A stretch of DNA of 20,000 nt from Prorocentrum cordatum (taxonomy: Eukaryota; Sar; Dinophyceae; Prorocentrales; Prorocentraceae), in contig CAUYUJ010002745.1 in NCBI GenBank assembly GCA_963575745.1, positions 60,773 to 80,772 on the forward strand, in the 5' to 3' direction. This document shows positions 1 through 8,733 of the stretch, piece after piece; the stretch's first letter is position 1, and each line of letters opens with the position of its first letter. The notes under the pieces were generated by a model. It did no database searches, had not been told where the DNA came from, and saw only the letters and a program-made list of their open reading frames with translations. The position numbers were made by a program, and so were the translations under genes.

Positions 1-120
1 CGCACGCGGGGCACGTAGCGCATCTGGCGCACCAGGCGTGCCTGGCAGGTTCGGGCCCCACGGGTCCCAAGCGCGCGTGGCGCGCCTGGCACGCGTGGCG
101 CACCTCGCCCCAGCTTCGAG
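1..120. repeat. Degenerate GCGTGGCGC / CTGGCAC low-complexity repeat
   Basis: Short words such as GCGTGGCGC, GCGCACC and CCTGGCAC recur imperfectly through the first 120 bases. The stretch could be the tail of a longer minisatellite that begins before the window. No convincing coding frame is seen. Confidence 0.4.
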
Positions 121-240
121 CATATGGGATCGGTGTTGGTGCCCAGTAGCTGCCCATTCAGAGACGACAGCTGAACATGCTGAGGCTCGGGTGTTACTTA
201 TGCGTTGGGCGGGCGGGTGGGAATGAGCTAGACGGCTTTC

Positions 241-470
241 TATCTAAAGGGGTGTCCTGACCCCCCCCCCTTCCCTCGGCCGATCGCCAATTATTGCCCA
301 AGATGGCCCTCGGCAGCCCAATATGGCCTCCAAGATAGCTCAAGATACATCAAAGTCGCTCAAGATAGCCTCCAACATGTCCCCCAAAGGGCCCAAAACA
401 GCCCCCAGCATGGTTCCGATTGCCCTTCAAGCATCCCGCGGCACCCCCAAGAGGCCAACATCAATAAAAA
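241..470 (+). repeat. Dispersed GATGGCCC-rich element, copy 1
   Basis: A head made of GTGTCCTGA, a long C run and a GATCG word is followed by a degenerate run of short units built on CAAGATGGCC / CAAGATAGCC / CAGCCC. The same order (GTCTGA, C run, CTT, GATCG, then ATGGCCCCAAGA units) returns at 14531-14700 in the same orientation. I take the two as copies of one dispersed repeat family. It may be a non-autonomous element or a minisatellite that spread with its flank; no terminal repeats or target-site duplication could be defined. Confidence 0.45.
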
Positions 471-482
471 AAACCGAACAGA

Positions 483-1560
483 ATGCAACGTCGTCGGACA
501 TGCCGCATGGGCCCACCCGCCCCACGCACTGGCGAAGCCCTGCCTGGAGTATCAAATCCATCGGGAAAACCATCCGTCCATCAAGATTTTGCACCGGCTG
601 CCCGAAGATACCCGAGCCCCCTCGTTCCGCGCAGGATCACTGTCACCATGGCGCCGGGTCCGCTCATGCGATCCGAATTCGGAATGTCAAATGGCTCTCG
701 TCAGGGGGCCAGATGCGCCGCGGTCCCAGCGCTGATCTCCGCTACTCGGCCCTGGCCAGTTGGACGCCGGCCAAGCGACGCCGGCGATATTCGCGGCGCG
801 CTAGCGTCGCCGCTCGCAGTCGCAGAAAAAAACGCGAGCATGGAGGCGAGAAAGCAATGTGCACGCAATCACGCGTCTTTGCTTGTGCATGCGTGCGTGC
901 ACAGCTGCCTCCGATCCGCCTCTGCGGCCACCCCCCCTTCCCCCCTCGCCCCCCCCCCTCCCCCGCGCCCCCCCCCCGGCGCCCCCCCCTTTCCGCCGGT
1001 CGGCCCCGATCGCGGCCGCGTCGGCGAGGGGTCGTCGGCGCGCGGGCAGCAATGTAGCGGAGCGGAGATGTGAAGGCAAGAAGAAGGCGTGAGTGAGAAG
1101 GAGGAAGGCATGGGATGTGAACCAGACATGGCCACGTAAACCCTCGCCCCCGCCCCCACCTCGCCGCGGCCGTCGCGCGGCTGCCCGCCCGACCGCCAGA
1201 ACGCGACAGAGGTTGCGCTATGCCTCGACAGCGCGGGCACAACGCAAATCTGATTTGGCCGTGAACGAACTGCAACGCGATCGACCCATACGTTGCAACC
1301 GCCACGCAACACACTGGAAGCACATTACACGTCGGCGCTGTGTCCGCATGGAAGAACGCCCCGCTATCCCGGGGGACCTCATTCGGTGAATCCCGCCCCC
1401 TTCACACGCAGGCCAACGCCGTTGCTTGCCCCCCCAGGTTGGGAAAAGGCCAGAATAACACCGCGCGGCGTCAGCGGGGCGCCAATGCTCGCTTCCGCTG
1501 CAAATTTGGCCCAACGCGCGCGCCGCGCGGCCCGAGTACCGCTGCGCCGCCCGCACCCTC
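483..1560. other. Gene-poor stretch, no recognised gene
   Basis: Several overlapping open frames exist on both strands, but all are Arg/Pro/Ala-rich products of GC-rich sequence and none shows a recognisable domain. A polypyrimidine C-rich block occupies about 921-993, with a smaller one near 1141-1165. A gene exon could be hidden here, but nothing supports a specific call. Confidence 0.4.
921..993. repeat. C-rich homopolymer-prone tract
   Basis: Runs of 6 to 9 C are interrupted only by short T, G or A. The G-rich complementary strand could form quadruplexes. Indel errors are likely here, so frames crossing it are not trustworthy. Confidence 0.6.
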
Positions 1561-1562
1561 AG
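1536..1562 (+). promoter_or_regulatory. Possible splice or trans-splice acceptor ahead of the 1570 ATG
   Basis: A C-rich stretch ending CACCCTCAG lies 7 bases before the ATG at 1570. The arrangement fits an AG acceptor for an intron or for spliced-leader addition. It is weak, because the tract is C-rich rather than T-rich and AG is frequent. Confidence 0.22.
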
Positions 1563-1569
1563 CTTCGCG

Positions 1570-3012
1570 ATGGCGCCCGAAAAGCGCGCCCGCGAGCTGA
1601 TCGCGGAGGCGATTGAGGCCGCGGGCAAGCCAGGGGGCCCAGCTTACAAACTCGCGGCGGTCAAGGTCACAGAACACCTCACTATGGCGACCACCGAAGG
1701 CGGCTCCGCCCACGCAGCCATCGCCCGGGCGACCTCCGAAGGCGGATCCGCCCACGCAGCCATCGAGGCGTCCGTCCAGCCAGGGGGCGCCGTTCACGCG
1801 GCCTTCTCTGGCGAGTACAACGGGGCGGCCGATGCAGAAGCCCCGCGGCGCGCGGCGCTCCGCGCGCCCACGGCGCCGCAGTGGAAAGCAGAACGGGGGG
1901 CCCTCACGGTGGCCAAAGACAGCGTTGAGGCAGGGGCGGGCGCCTTCGAAGAGCCAGGGGGCCCCGTCGCAGCCCCGCGGGGGCCCAGCGCGGCCCGCCC
2001 CGAGAACCAAGAGCTCGAGGCACTCAAAAACAGCGCGGCCATGAAACGCGCCGCTCGCACGAGGCGGAAGGATCAGCGCCTCGCGGCCCAAGGCGGGCCC
2101 AACGAGAAACGCGGGCGCCACCTCGGAGAGCGCGCCGAAGCCGACATAGATCCGCACGTCCGCACCCTCGGCAGGCGCGCCCCTGCCCTGCGCCACCTCA
2201 CGGAGAAGCGCCGCGCGGCCCTCCTCTCCGGCAGCGACGCCAGGGCGGCCAAGGCGGGGCCCCAGCGAGCAGCAGTCATGGAATGGGCATACCACACCAC
2301 TAAGGCCTTGAAGCGCCGCACTCTCAAACCGAGCGCGGCGCCGGCCTTCGACCGCGAGCCCCCGCTGAAGGACTTCGGCCTGGACCTCCTTTTCTGGGAA
2401 ATTGCCCCGCTGACCGGGGCCGCAAGCTCGGGCCTCTCGAACGACCGCGTGCGCGCCGGCACAACCTTGACGCAGCCCGCTTCGAAGGCGCCGCGCCTGG
2501 GCGACTCGGCGGGCACCGCCCCGTTCGCTGGTCGCTCACAGAGCGGCGCCCCCAGGCCTGAGGTCCGCGGCGGCCCCCAGCAGAAAGCGAATCGCTGGTC
2601 GCCACGGCCGGCGGCCGCGCCGCCTGCCCCGCCGCGAGCGGCCCCGGGGGCGCCGCCAGCCCTGGGCCGCAAGGAGTTGGCGAGACAGCTCAAGGACACA
2701 GCCACGGACTTCGCTCCAGGCAAGAGCGCGCAGAGCGCGCAGAACTGCTTTGGCGCGCGTTTCAAGGAGGATGGCTCAAAACAGGCCGCCCCCCAAGCCA
2801 GCCGCGACGCGCGCAGGAACTGCATCTGCAGCGGGAGGGGCGCCGCGGCGCACAGCTCCAAGCAGCGCCGCGCCGCCGGCAATAAATGCGCCGTCGCCTG
2901 CCCGCGCCGCGCGGCTGCAGGCAGGGCCACTGGCGACTGCGCCCACTGGGTGCAGGACCGCAAAAATAGCGATCTCCCGCCCAGCTGGCTGGGCCAGGAT
3001 GACATGACGTAA
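1570..3012 (+). CDS. Ala/Arg-rich 480-residue hypothetical protein with 14-residue repeats
   Basis: I do not recognise this protein. The frame runs from ATG 1570 to TAA 3010-3012. Its third codon positions are strongly G/C, as expected for dinoflagellate coding DNA, and K and E are mostly AAG and GAG. Residues 41-82 hold three 14-residue units (TTEGGSAHAAIARA, TSEGGSAHAAIEAS and a diverged third), with weaker PGGP-type echoes near residues 20-33 and 122-126. Residues about 145-235 are basic and helix-prone. Residues about 265-290 (D-F-G-L-D-L-L-F-W) are the most hydrophobic. Residues 340-365 are Pro/Ala linker, and the C-terminal part has scattered Cys. No signal peptide or membrane segment is seen. 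Long antisense frames also exist, so the strand rests on codon use and the protein-level repeats. It might be the N-terminal part of the mobile-element relic that starts at 4564, but that is speculation. It may also be one exon of a larger gene. Confidence 0.4.
   Translation: MAPEKRARELIAEAIEAAGKPGGPAYKLAAVKVTEHLTMATTEGGSAHAAIARATSEGGSAHAAIEASVQPGGAVHAAFSGEYNGAADAEAPRRAALRAPTAPQWKAERGALTVAKDSVEAGAGAFEEPGGPVAAPRGPSAARPENQELEALKNSAAMKRAARTRRKDQRLAAQGGPNEKRGRHLGERAEADIDPHVRTLGRRAPALRHLTEKRRAALLSGSDARAAKAGPQRAAVMEWAYHTTKALKRRTLKPSAAPAFDREPPLKDFGLDLLFWEIAPLTGAASSGLSNDRVRAGTTLTQPASKAPRLGDSAGTAPFAGRSQSGAPRPEVRGGPQQKANRWSPRPAAAPPAPPRAAPGAPPALGRKELARQLKDTATDFAPGKSAQSAQNCFGARFKEDGSKQAAPQASRDARRNCICSGRGAAAHSSKQRRAAGNKCAVACPRRAAAGRATGDCAHWVQDRKNSDLPPSWLGQDDMT
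1690..1815 (+). repeat. Three 42-bp tandem units inside the 480-codon frame
   Basis: Units at 1690-1731, 1732-1773 and 1774-1815 encode 14 residues each. The first two are close (GAAGGCGGCTCCGCCCACGC against GAAGGCGGATCCGCCCACGC) and the third is diverged. The period is a multiple of three, so the frame is preserved. Confidence 0.75.
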
Positions 3013-4560
3013 AATTGTAGATTGCGACGTTCACCCATAGATGTACTCCTGGATAACATCTTGCCACCCCAGACCCCCACGCGCGCGCCCAGCGCCCAGG
3101 GCCATCTGAAAATTTGAACCGTTTGCAGCAGGTGGCCCCCAACTACAGAGACGGGGGCACGCGTGCGTTGCCACGCCCGCGTAGCCCCACAAATGTTTTC
3201 ACGGCAGGCATGCCCGCGGCATCCGCGGGGCACGATGAAAGAGATGCGACCACTGTCACTTACTATATCAACATCAGACACAACACGTACAACATACACA
3301 ACCTATGCTCATGCTGCACAGCGGCAGCAAAGGGCACATGCAAGCGCCAACGCACTCGCCCCCCTAAGCAGGCCGCGCGCCTATTTGATTCACGGAGAAA
3401 ATAAATCGCACCCGATGCGCATCATCACGCGCACTGCGAAACAAGGATGCTGCCACGCAGTGTCGGAGCGCGGTCACACCTCAGCCGCACCTCGGATTTG
3501 CTCCTCAAGGGCTCGCGGAGACGGGTGGTCTGGGCAACTGGATCCCCGCTCAAAGGATTCATTCGGCGTGCGCTCTCCCTTGTGCCTTCCGCGAACCATT
3601 CAGTTGTTCCTCCTCTTCCGCCCCGCTGCTCGTCCGTCTCTACCCCCCCCCCTGCGCGCGCCCCCACTTCACTCGGAAGGGGCAGCGGCGCGCAGGACGG
3701 AAGGGAGGGAAGGGCGCGGCGGCGGCGCCAGAGCGCCAGAATTCAGGCGGCGCCCGCACGACGGGAGGTCGGATTCGAGGATTGGTTCCTGCCCAGGGTC
3801 AGAGAGACAGCATCGGACGTCCGAGTACGCAAAATTCACGTTCTGTTGCCCTGGGGAAAATTCCCAAACTCTATCGCAACGGAAGCCCGCGCGACGAAAT
3901 TCGCCGGAATTGTCGCGACAGCAGGCGCTCGGGAGCGAAGTGTCTCGGCGCTCATGGCACGGGGAGGCGGGTTCAGAAACAAGGGGCTCATAATGGGATC
4001 AGGAGGGCAGACATTTGTTCCGTCGCGCATCGGCTCAGGTGTCCGGCCGCCATGGATCCGCCACTCGCCCCAGCGCAGAAACGCCCGAGAATCGGCCCAG
4101 CCTCTCCATCGAGATGATTTCTATAATGTTACCCCAAGCGAGGCAGACCGTTGCGCCACACTGACTGCCGCGAGCCTGGGCGCCAATCCCCACGTCGAGG
4201 CGGGGTATCCTACCAGCGCGAGGAGCTCGATCGAACCAGTTCCGGCGATTTTTCTCATCTGACCCTTGCGGGGGCGCCAGGCACGCTGCGACGAGGTCTA
4301 CAGCCGTCGCCCCGAAGGTCGGCGCAGCACAACTTGCACTGCCCCTTCGCAGACCACCTGCGGCCACGGCGCAACGCCCCGCGGCTCCGCAACGACGCCG
4401 AACTTATGTCGAGCCTGCTCGGCGCACAGCTTGCGCCCATCAGGCGGCGGCTGCCGCTCGCGGTCGCTCGCCGACGGCTTCAGACCAGCCTGGTTCCAGG
4501 CGCCTCGCGGGGCTCGAGGCGGCCGCGGACGCCCTGGCAGTCGAAGACTCGACAGCAGAA
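3013..4560. other. No recognised gene between the 480-codon frame and the recombinase relic
   Basis: Open frames such as 3447-4262 on the plus strand are Arg/Ser/Pro-rich and show no motif I recognise. Part of the stretch (about 3240-3330 and 3800-4030) is less GC-rich than its surroundings. A C run near 3640-3650 makes frames across it unreliable. Decayed 5' sequence of the downstream recombinase-like gene may be hidden here, but I cannot identify any. Confidence 0.4.
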
Positions 4561-4563
4561 CAA

Positions 4564-5520
4564 ATGGTGTTTCAAGCACGAACACTTGCAAACGTCAATT
4601 CGAGCATGCACGCGGCGCGGGAGGAGCCCGCGCACGTGCGCCGCGATGCCGCGCTTCGTGCTGTGGCCAACCCCGTTGAGTCAGCAACGGGGTTGCCGTT
4701 GCTGCCGCGCGACTTGGACACGAAGCTGGCGCGTTTCTTTGCTTCGCTCGACGGCAAACCGCGGGGCGTGATACCCACTGCCCGCGCAGCTGCGCGGGCG
4801 CGACGCCACGGGCGCGAACTGGTCGACCCATTCGAGGCCGCGCGGACCGAAAGGGCAGCGCGCCTTTGGAAAGGCGTGAAAAAATGGGGCCACGCCCTGT
4901 CCAGGGCGAAAAAGCCGCGGTCTTCAACGCAACTGTTGGAGCACGCGCGCGCCCGCCGCGTCGCCAACTCCCCCGCGGGCGTTCGGGGCGCAGCAGCTGC
5001 TGCCTCTTGCTTCTTCGGCGCGCGTGGATCCGCCGGAACGCGGGCCCCGGGGGCGGTAGATCTCGCGATCGACCAAGGGCGCGCATCGGCATTGACTAGG
5101 AGACAAAAGAACGACCCGCTCGGGGCCGGCATGCGCTGCATCATTCCTCGGTCCCCTCTCCTGGCCGGCGCTCGCTTGCCCCGCGCAACTTCTGCGGGAT
5201 TGGCTCGCCGCTCGAGCAGCGCATTGGCCCGATCACCCGGGTGGCCCATTGTTTTCAACCGCGCACCAGGGGGCGCCAATGTCGATCTCCGCCGGCGGAA
5301 GTCGTTAGCACCAGTATTTCCCTGGCGCTCAACTGGCACCCACTCCCTTCGGAAAGGCGGGGCGACTGGTGGAAAGCTGACGGCCACGCCCCGGGCGAAA
5401 TAATCATGCTCAAGGCGGTCGGCCAAGCCCAATGACCACGCGCTCCGTTCACGCGCGTTTCAACATGCAAGAACGCCTTCGCATGTCTGCGCAAGCAGCG
5501 GCGCGCGTCGGCGCGGGGAG
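4564..5520 (+). pseudogene. Relic of a tyrosine-recombinase-like (integrase) gene, frameshifted
   Basis: Frame 4564-5403 contains L-P-R-D-L-D-T-K-L-A-R-F-F-A-S-L-D-G-K near its residues 46-65, which resembles the core-binding region of eukaryotic tyrosine recombinases. Near its end (about 5332-5370) is G-T-H-S-L-R-K-G-G-A-T, which matches the box II H-x-x-R region (consensus near H-x-L-R-H/R-G-G-A-S/T). The next expected block is in another frame: W-K-A-D-G-H-A-P-G-E-I-I-M-L-K-A, ending at a TGA at 5433-5435. The last block, T-T-R-S-V-H-A-R-F, is in a third frame from about 5432. In intact relatives this block reads R/K-S-V-x-R-Y with the catalytic Tyr; here a Phe stands there. The spacing from G-G-A-T to the Phe is about 30 residues, close to the family. 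Two frame changes plus the lost Tyr indicate a dead copy, unless introns or sequencing errors are involved. The box I Arg was not found. The family is assigned from memory. Confidence 0.42.
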
Positions 5521-5654
5521 CGTCGCAACCGTCGCGCCCGCTCAACACGATCACGCCCCGCCACCAGAACGAGGACAGTCTTCGGCCGCGCCCGCGCCTC
5601 AATGGAAACGCCCGGCGCGCGCCTCGCGAGCGCCACTCTGCCTCGTGGGAGGTC

Positions 5655-5893
5655 GGCGGCGCTGCAAACGGCACCCCGCCAGCAGGCCTGCAATTCTCCC
5701 GGCACTCCCTCTGCGGCATGTCCTGCCGACCCCTACCCGCTTCGAGCGCGCGAAAGATTGGCAATCCCACGATGTCTCATTTCCGACGCCCCCTCCTAGT
5801 TCAGGCGCCACCATTGCCTTCGCACCCTGCTCTCTCGTTCGCCTCAAGGGGCGGCCCATCGAGACGGGCGCGGGGCCCCCCCGGCCAGAAGGC
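5655..5893. repeat. Diverged direct repeat, copy 1 (about 240 bp)
   Basis: The sequence from GGCGGCGCTGCAAACGGCA to CCAGAAGGC recurs at 6137-6449 in the same order and orientation. Shared words include CCCGCCAGCAGGCCTGCAAT, GCGGCATGTC, GAGCGCGCGAAAGATT and CCTGCTCTCTCGTTCGCCTC. Confidence 0.75.
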
Positions 5894-6136
5894 GACTTTC
5901 CGAGGGAGCTCGCTTTCGGGAAAGGGGCTTCAGGCACAGGGCCGGCAACGACAGATTCTGTACATGTGTTTCTTCCGTTCGGACTTTGGCGCCGGCGCCG
6001 CGACGGCCCCGCGGCCGGGGATTCGCGGCCCCCGCGCCCTGCCGAGAAACGGGAGTTGGGGGGTCAGCGGGCCCCGCCCATGGGGAAAACCCACCCACGC
6101 TAAGTTGCAATCCGCCCCCCTTCGGCGGGGGGGGTT

Positions 6137-6449
6137 GGCGGCGCTGCCGAACGGCATCCCGCCAGCAGGCCTGCAATTTCCCCGGCGCCCCCCTTGCGGC
6201 ATGTCTGCCGACCCCTGCACGCTCGGAGCGCGCGAAAGATTTGCAACCCCACGATCTCTCATGTCCGACGCCCCCATCCTAGTTACGGTGCCACCGTTGC
6301 CTTCGTATCCTGCTCTCTCGTTCGCCTCAACATCCTGCCCTCGCCCCGCCTTCGCCCCCCCCCCCCACCCACCCGCCCCCTCCTAGGGGCGCGGGGCGGG
6401 GGGGGGGCGGCCCATCGAGGCGGGCGCGGGGGCCCTCCAGCCAGAAGGC
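6137..6449. repeat. Diverged direct repeat, copy 2 (about 310 bp)
   Basis: This is the partner of 5655-5893. It is longer by a C-rich then G-rich insertion at about 6331-6408, placed after the shared word GTTCGCCTCAA and before GGCGGCCCATCGAG. The 480-bp offset suggests an old segmental duplication or two insertions of one element. Confidence 0.75.
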
Positions 6450-6473
6450 AGGGGGAGAGAGGGGGCGGCCTGT

Positions 6474-6908
6474 TCAAAGGGGGGAGCGTCTTAGAAGCCC
6501 TTTGCGGGGCGGAAGCTCAGAAGCCCCCCTCGCGCCGAAGCCCCCGGGGGGCTTCTCAGAAGCACCCCCCCTTCTAACATCCCTTGCCCCCTCCCCGTGC
6601 CCCCGTCGACGCGCCGCCGACTCCTCCCTGTCGCCTCTGAAGACGGCCGCGCCGTCCTTGAGGTAGCGCCCGACACGGCAGCAGCACCCTTCGCAGAGGG
6701 CCTTGTCGCCACCGCGCTTCGAGCGGAACACGGCAACGCTAGGTACCGGCTGCGGCGGCGGAGCAAGGCCCGGTGCCAGAAGGCCCGCTGCCAGAGGAGC
6801 CTCGGCGGCCATCGCGGGGGGGAGCGCAGGAGCGGCCTGATGAGCGGGGGCTGCCACAGCCATCGTGCCGGCAAGAACAAAGAAAGCGAAAAGCGCAGCG
6901 GCTTGCAT
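6474..6908 (-). CDS. Small probable secreted or membrane-targeted protein with a C-x-x-C-C-C cluster
   Basis: The frame starts at ATG 6908-6906 and ends at TGA 6476-6474, giving 144 residues. Residues 1-20 (MQAAALFAFFVLAGTMAVAA) look like a signal peptide with a likely cut near A-V-A/A-P. An Ala/Pro-rich linker follows (about 21-60), then a compact segment (about 62-95) with R-S-K-R-G-G-D-K-A-L-C-E-G-C-C-C-R-V-G-R-Y-L-K-D. The remainder is Arg/Gly-rich and may be non-native: an intron, a frame change or 3' UTR may begin near residue 100. This start is preferred over the upstream in-frame ATG at 7148 because a splice-acceptor signal lies between them and the signal peptide begins here. Function is unknown; the Cys cluster suggests disulfides or metal binding. 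The 72-bp array begins about 275 bp upstream. Confidence 0.5.
   Translation of the reverse strand: MQAAALFAFFVLAGTMAVAAPAHQAAPALPPAMAAEAPLAAGLLAPGLAPPPQPVPSVAVFRSKRGGDKALCEGCCCRVGRYLKDGAAVFRGDREESAARRRGHGEGARDVRRGGASEKPPGGFGARGASELPPRKGLLRRSPL
6537..6555. repeat. Short perfect GC palindrome near the 3' end of the minus-strand gene
   Basis: GAAGCCCCC and GGGGGCTTC flank a single G. The word CAGAAGC recurs around it. The structure may be a stable hairpin in the 3' part of the transcript. Confidence 0.6.
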
Positions 6909-6985
6909 GCTTGAGGACCGAGCAGCGTGCAGATGACGGCATGGATGACTTGCAAGTGCAGAGGACGGCAGAGACCACAGAGCAC

Positions 6986-7052
6986 CTGAATAGAGAGAGG
7001 CTGGAGGAGCGAGAGAAGCAGAGAGAGAGAGAGAGAGACAGGGGAGTTCCGG
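6986..7052 (-). promoter_or_regulatory. Candidate spliced-leader trans-splice acceptor with polypyrimidine tract
   Basis: Read on the minus strand, a long CT run (complement of the GAGA run at about 7011-7039) leads to CTCGCTCCTCCAG (AG at 7002-7001) and then CTCTCTCTATTCAG followed by G (AG at 6987-6986). The second AG is 78 bases before the ATG at 6908. A pyrimidine tract followed by AG and a short 5' UTR is the known layout for dinoflagellate spliced-leader addition. A cis-intron acceptor cannot be excluded. Confidence 0.45.
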
Positions 7053-7065
7053 CGGGCAGATTGTA

Positions 7066-7180
7066 AACACGGAAGAAGGACTGAAGTGTAGGATCAGAAC
7101 CGCCCTGGTGGAAGTACTCCTCGTCCTCCTCCTCCTCGTCGCGGTCATCCTCTGCCTCCGCCTCTTCGCCGCAATTGGAA
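7066..7180 (-). other. Acidic coding-like stretch upstream of the small secreted-protein gene
   Basis: On the minus strand this region can encode an acidic run (G-E-E-A-E-A-E-D-D-R-D-E-E-E-E-D-E-E-Y-F), followed by S-D-P-T-L-Q-S-F-F-R-V-Y-N-L-P-A-G. It may be the 3' exon of an upstream gene copy, but there is no stop codon before the pyrimidine tract and the acidic part is only a GAG/CTC-like repeat. Coding status is undecided. Confidence 0.25.
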
Positions 7181-7182
7181 AT

Positions 7183-8732
7183 ATTATGCATTATCGGGTT
7201 GGCACTGAAGTGCCCTAACGGGCGGGTCAGGTCGGGCGGGCGGGGCATTGAAGTATGATGCGCCATCGAGTTGGCACGCGAGTACCCTAACGGGCGTGTC
7301 GGGTCGGGTTGGGCGGGCGGGACATCAAAGTAGGATGCATCATCCGGTTGGCACGCGAGTACCGCAACGGGCGGGTCGGGTCGGGCGGGCGGGGCATTAA
7401 AATATGATGCGTCATCGAGTTGGCACGCGAGCACCCTAACGGGCGGGTCGGGTCGGGTCGGGCGGCGGGACATTGAAGTATGATGCATCATCGAGTTGGC
7501 ACGCGAGTACCCGAACGGGCGGGTCGGGTCGGGCGGGCGAGACATTAAAGTATGATACATCATCGAGTTGGCACACAAGTATCCTAACGGGCGGGTCGGG
7601 TCGGGCGGGCGGGACATTGAAATAGGATGCATCACCGGGTTGGCACGCGAGTACCCCAACGGGCAGGTCGGGTCGGGCGGGCGGGACATTAAAGTAGGAT
7701 GCATCATCGAGTTGGCACGCGAGCACCCGAACGGGCGGGTCGGGTCGGGCGGGCGGGCCATTAAAGTATGATACATCATCGAACTGGCACACAAGTATCC
7801 AAACGGGCGGGTCGGGTCGGGCGGGTGGGACATTGAAATAGGATGCATCAACGAATTGGCACGCGAGTACCCTAACAGGCGATTCGGGTCGGGTGGGCGG
7901 GACATGAAAGTATGATGCATCATCGAGTTGGCACGCGAGTACCCTAACGGGCGGGTCGGGTCGTGCGGGCGGGACATTAAAGTATGATGCATCATCGAGT
8001 TGGCACGCGAGTACCCCAACGGGCGGGCCGGGTCGGGCGGGCGGGACATTAAATCATGATGCATCATCGAGTTGGCACGCGAGTACCGTAACGGGCCGGT
8101 CGGGCGGGCGGGACGGAACGCGAGTACCCTAACGGGCGGGTCGGGTCGTGGGACATCATGCATCAACGATTGGCACGCGAGTACCCTAACAGGCGATTCG
8201 GGTCGGGTGGGCGGACATGAAAGTACATCATCGAGTGGCAACCCTAACGGGCGGGTCGGGTCGTGCGGGGGGACATTAAAGTATGATGCATCATCGACGC
8301 GAGTACCCCAACGGGCGGGCCGGGTCGGGCGGGCGGGGGGCATCATCGGTACGGAGACCATGAACGCGAGTATGAACATCATCGAGTTGGCACGCGAGTA
8401 CCCTAACGGGCGGGTCGGGTCGGGCGGGCGGGACGTGAAAAAATTATGCATCATCGAGTTGGCACGCGAGTACCCTAACGGGCAGGTCGGGTCGGGCGGG
8501 CGGGACATTAAAGTAGGATGTATCATCGAGTTGGCACGCGAGTACCCTAACGGGCGGGTCGGGTCGGGCGGGCGGGACATTAAAGTATGATGCATCATCG
8601 AGTTGGCACGCGAGTACCCTAACAGGCGATTCGGGTTGGGTGGGCGGGACATGAAAATATGATGCATCATCGAGTTGGCACGCGAGTACCCTAACGGGCG
8701 GGTCGCATCGACCGAGCGGGATATTGAAGTAA
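7183..8732. repeat. 72-bp minisatellite, about 21 units
   Basis: The core is GAGTTGGCACGCGAGTACCC, then TAACGGGCGGGTCGGGTCGG, then GCGGGACATTAAAGTATGAT and GCATCATC. Successive GTTGGCAC words are mostly 72 bp apart (for example 7495, 7567, 7639, 7711). Deviations of a few bases occur at 7271-7495. A scrambled patch of shortened units lies at about 8095-8390. Because 72 is a multiple of three, the repeat leaves long open frames on both strands with a 24-residue period; these are not evidence of a protein. Confidence 0.95.
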
Positions 8733-8733
8733 C

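Noticed and set aside
323-470. Dinoflagellate spliced-leader relic, because of the words AGCTCAAG and CGCTCAAG
   Set aside because: Only the last bases of the leader are matched and the surrounding degenerate repeat produces such words by itself.
2073-3299. Minus-strand frame of about 400 residues opposite the 480-codon frame
   Set aside because: It is a shadow frame; its codon bias and protein-level repeat support are weaker than for the plus strand.
7183-8732. CRISPR-like array
   Set aside because: The units are contiguous tandem copies with no unique spacers; the same holds for the 113-bp array.
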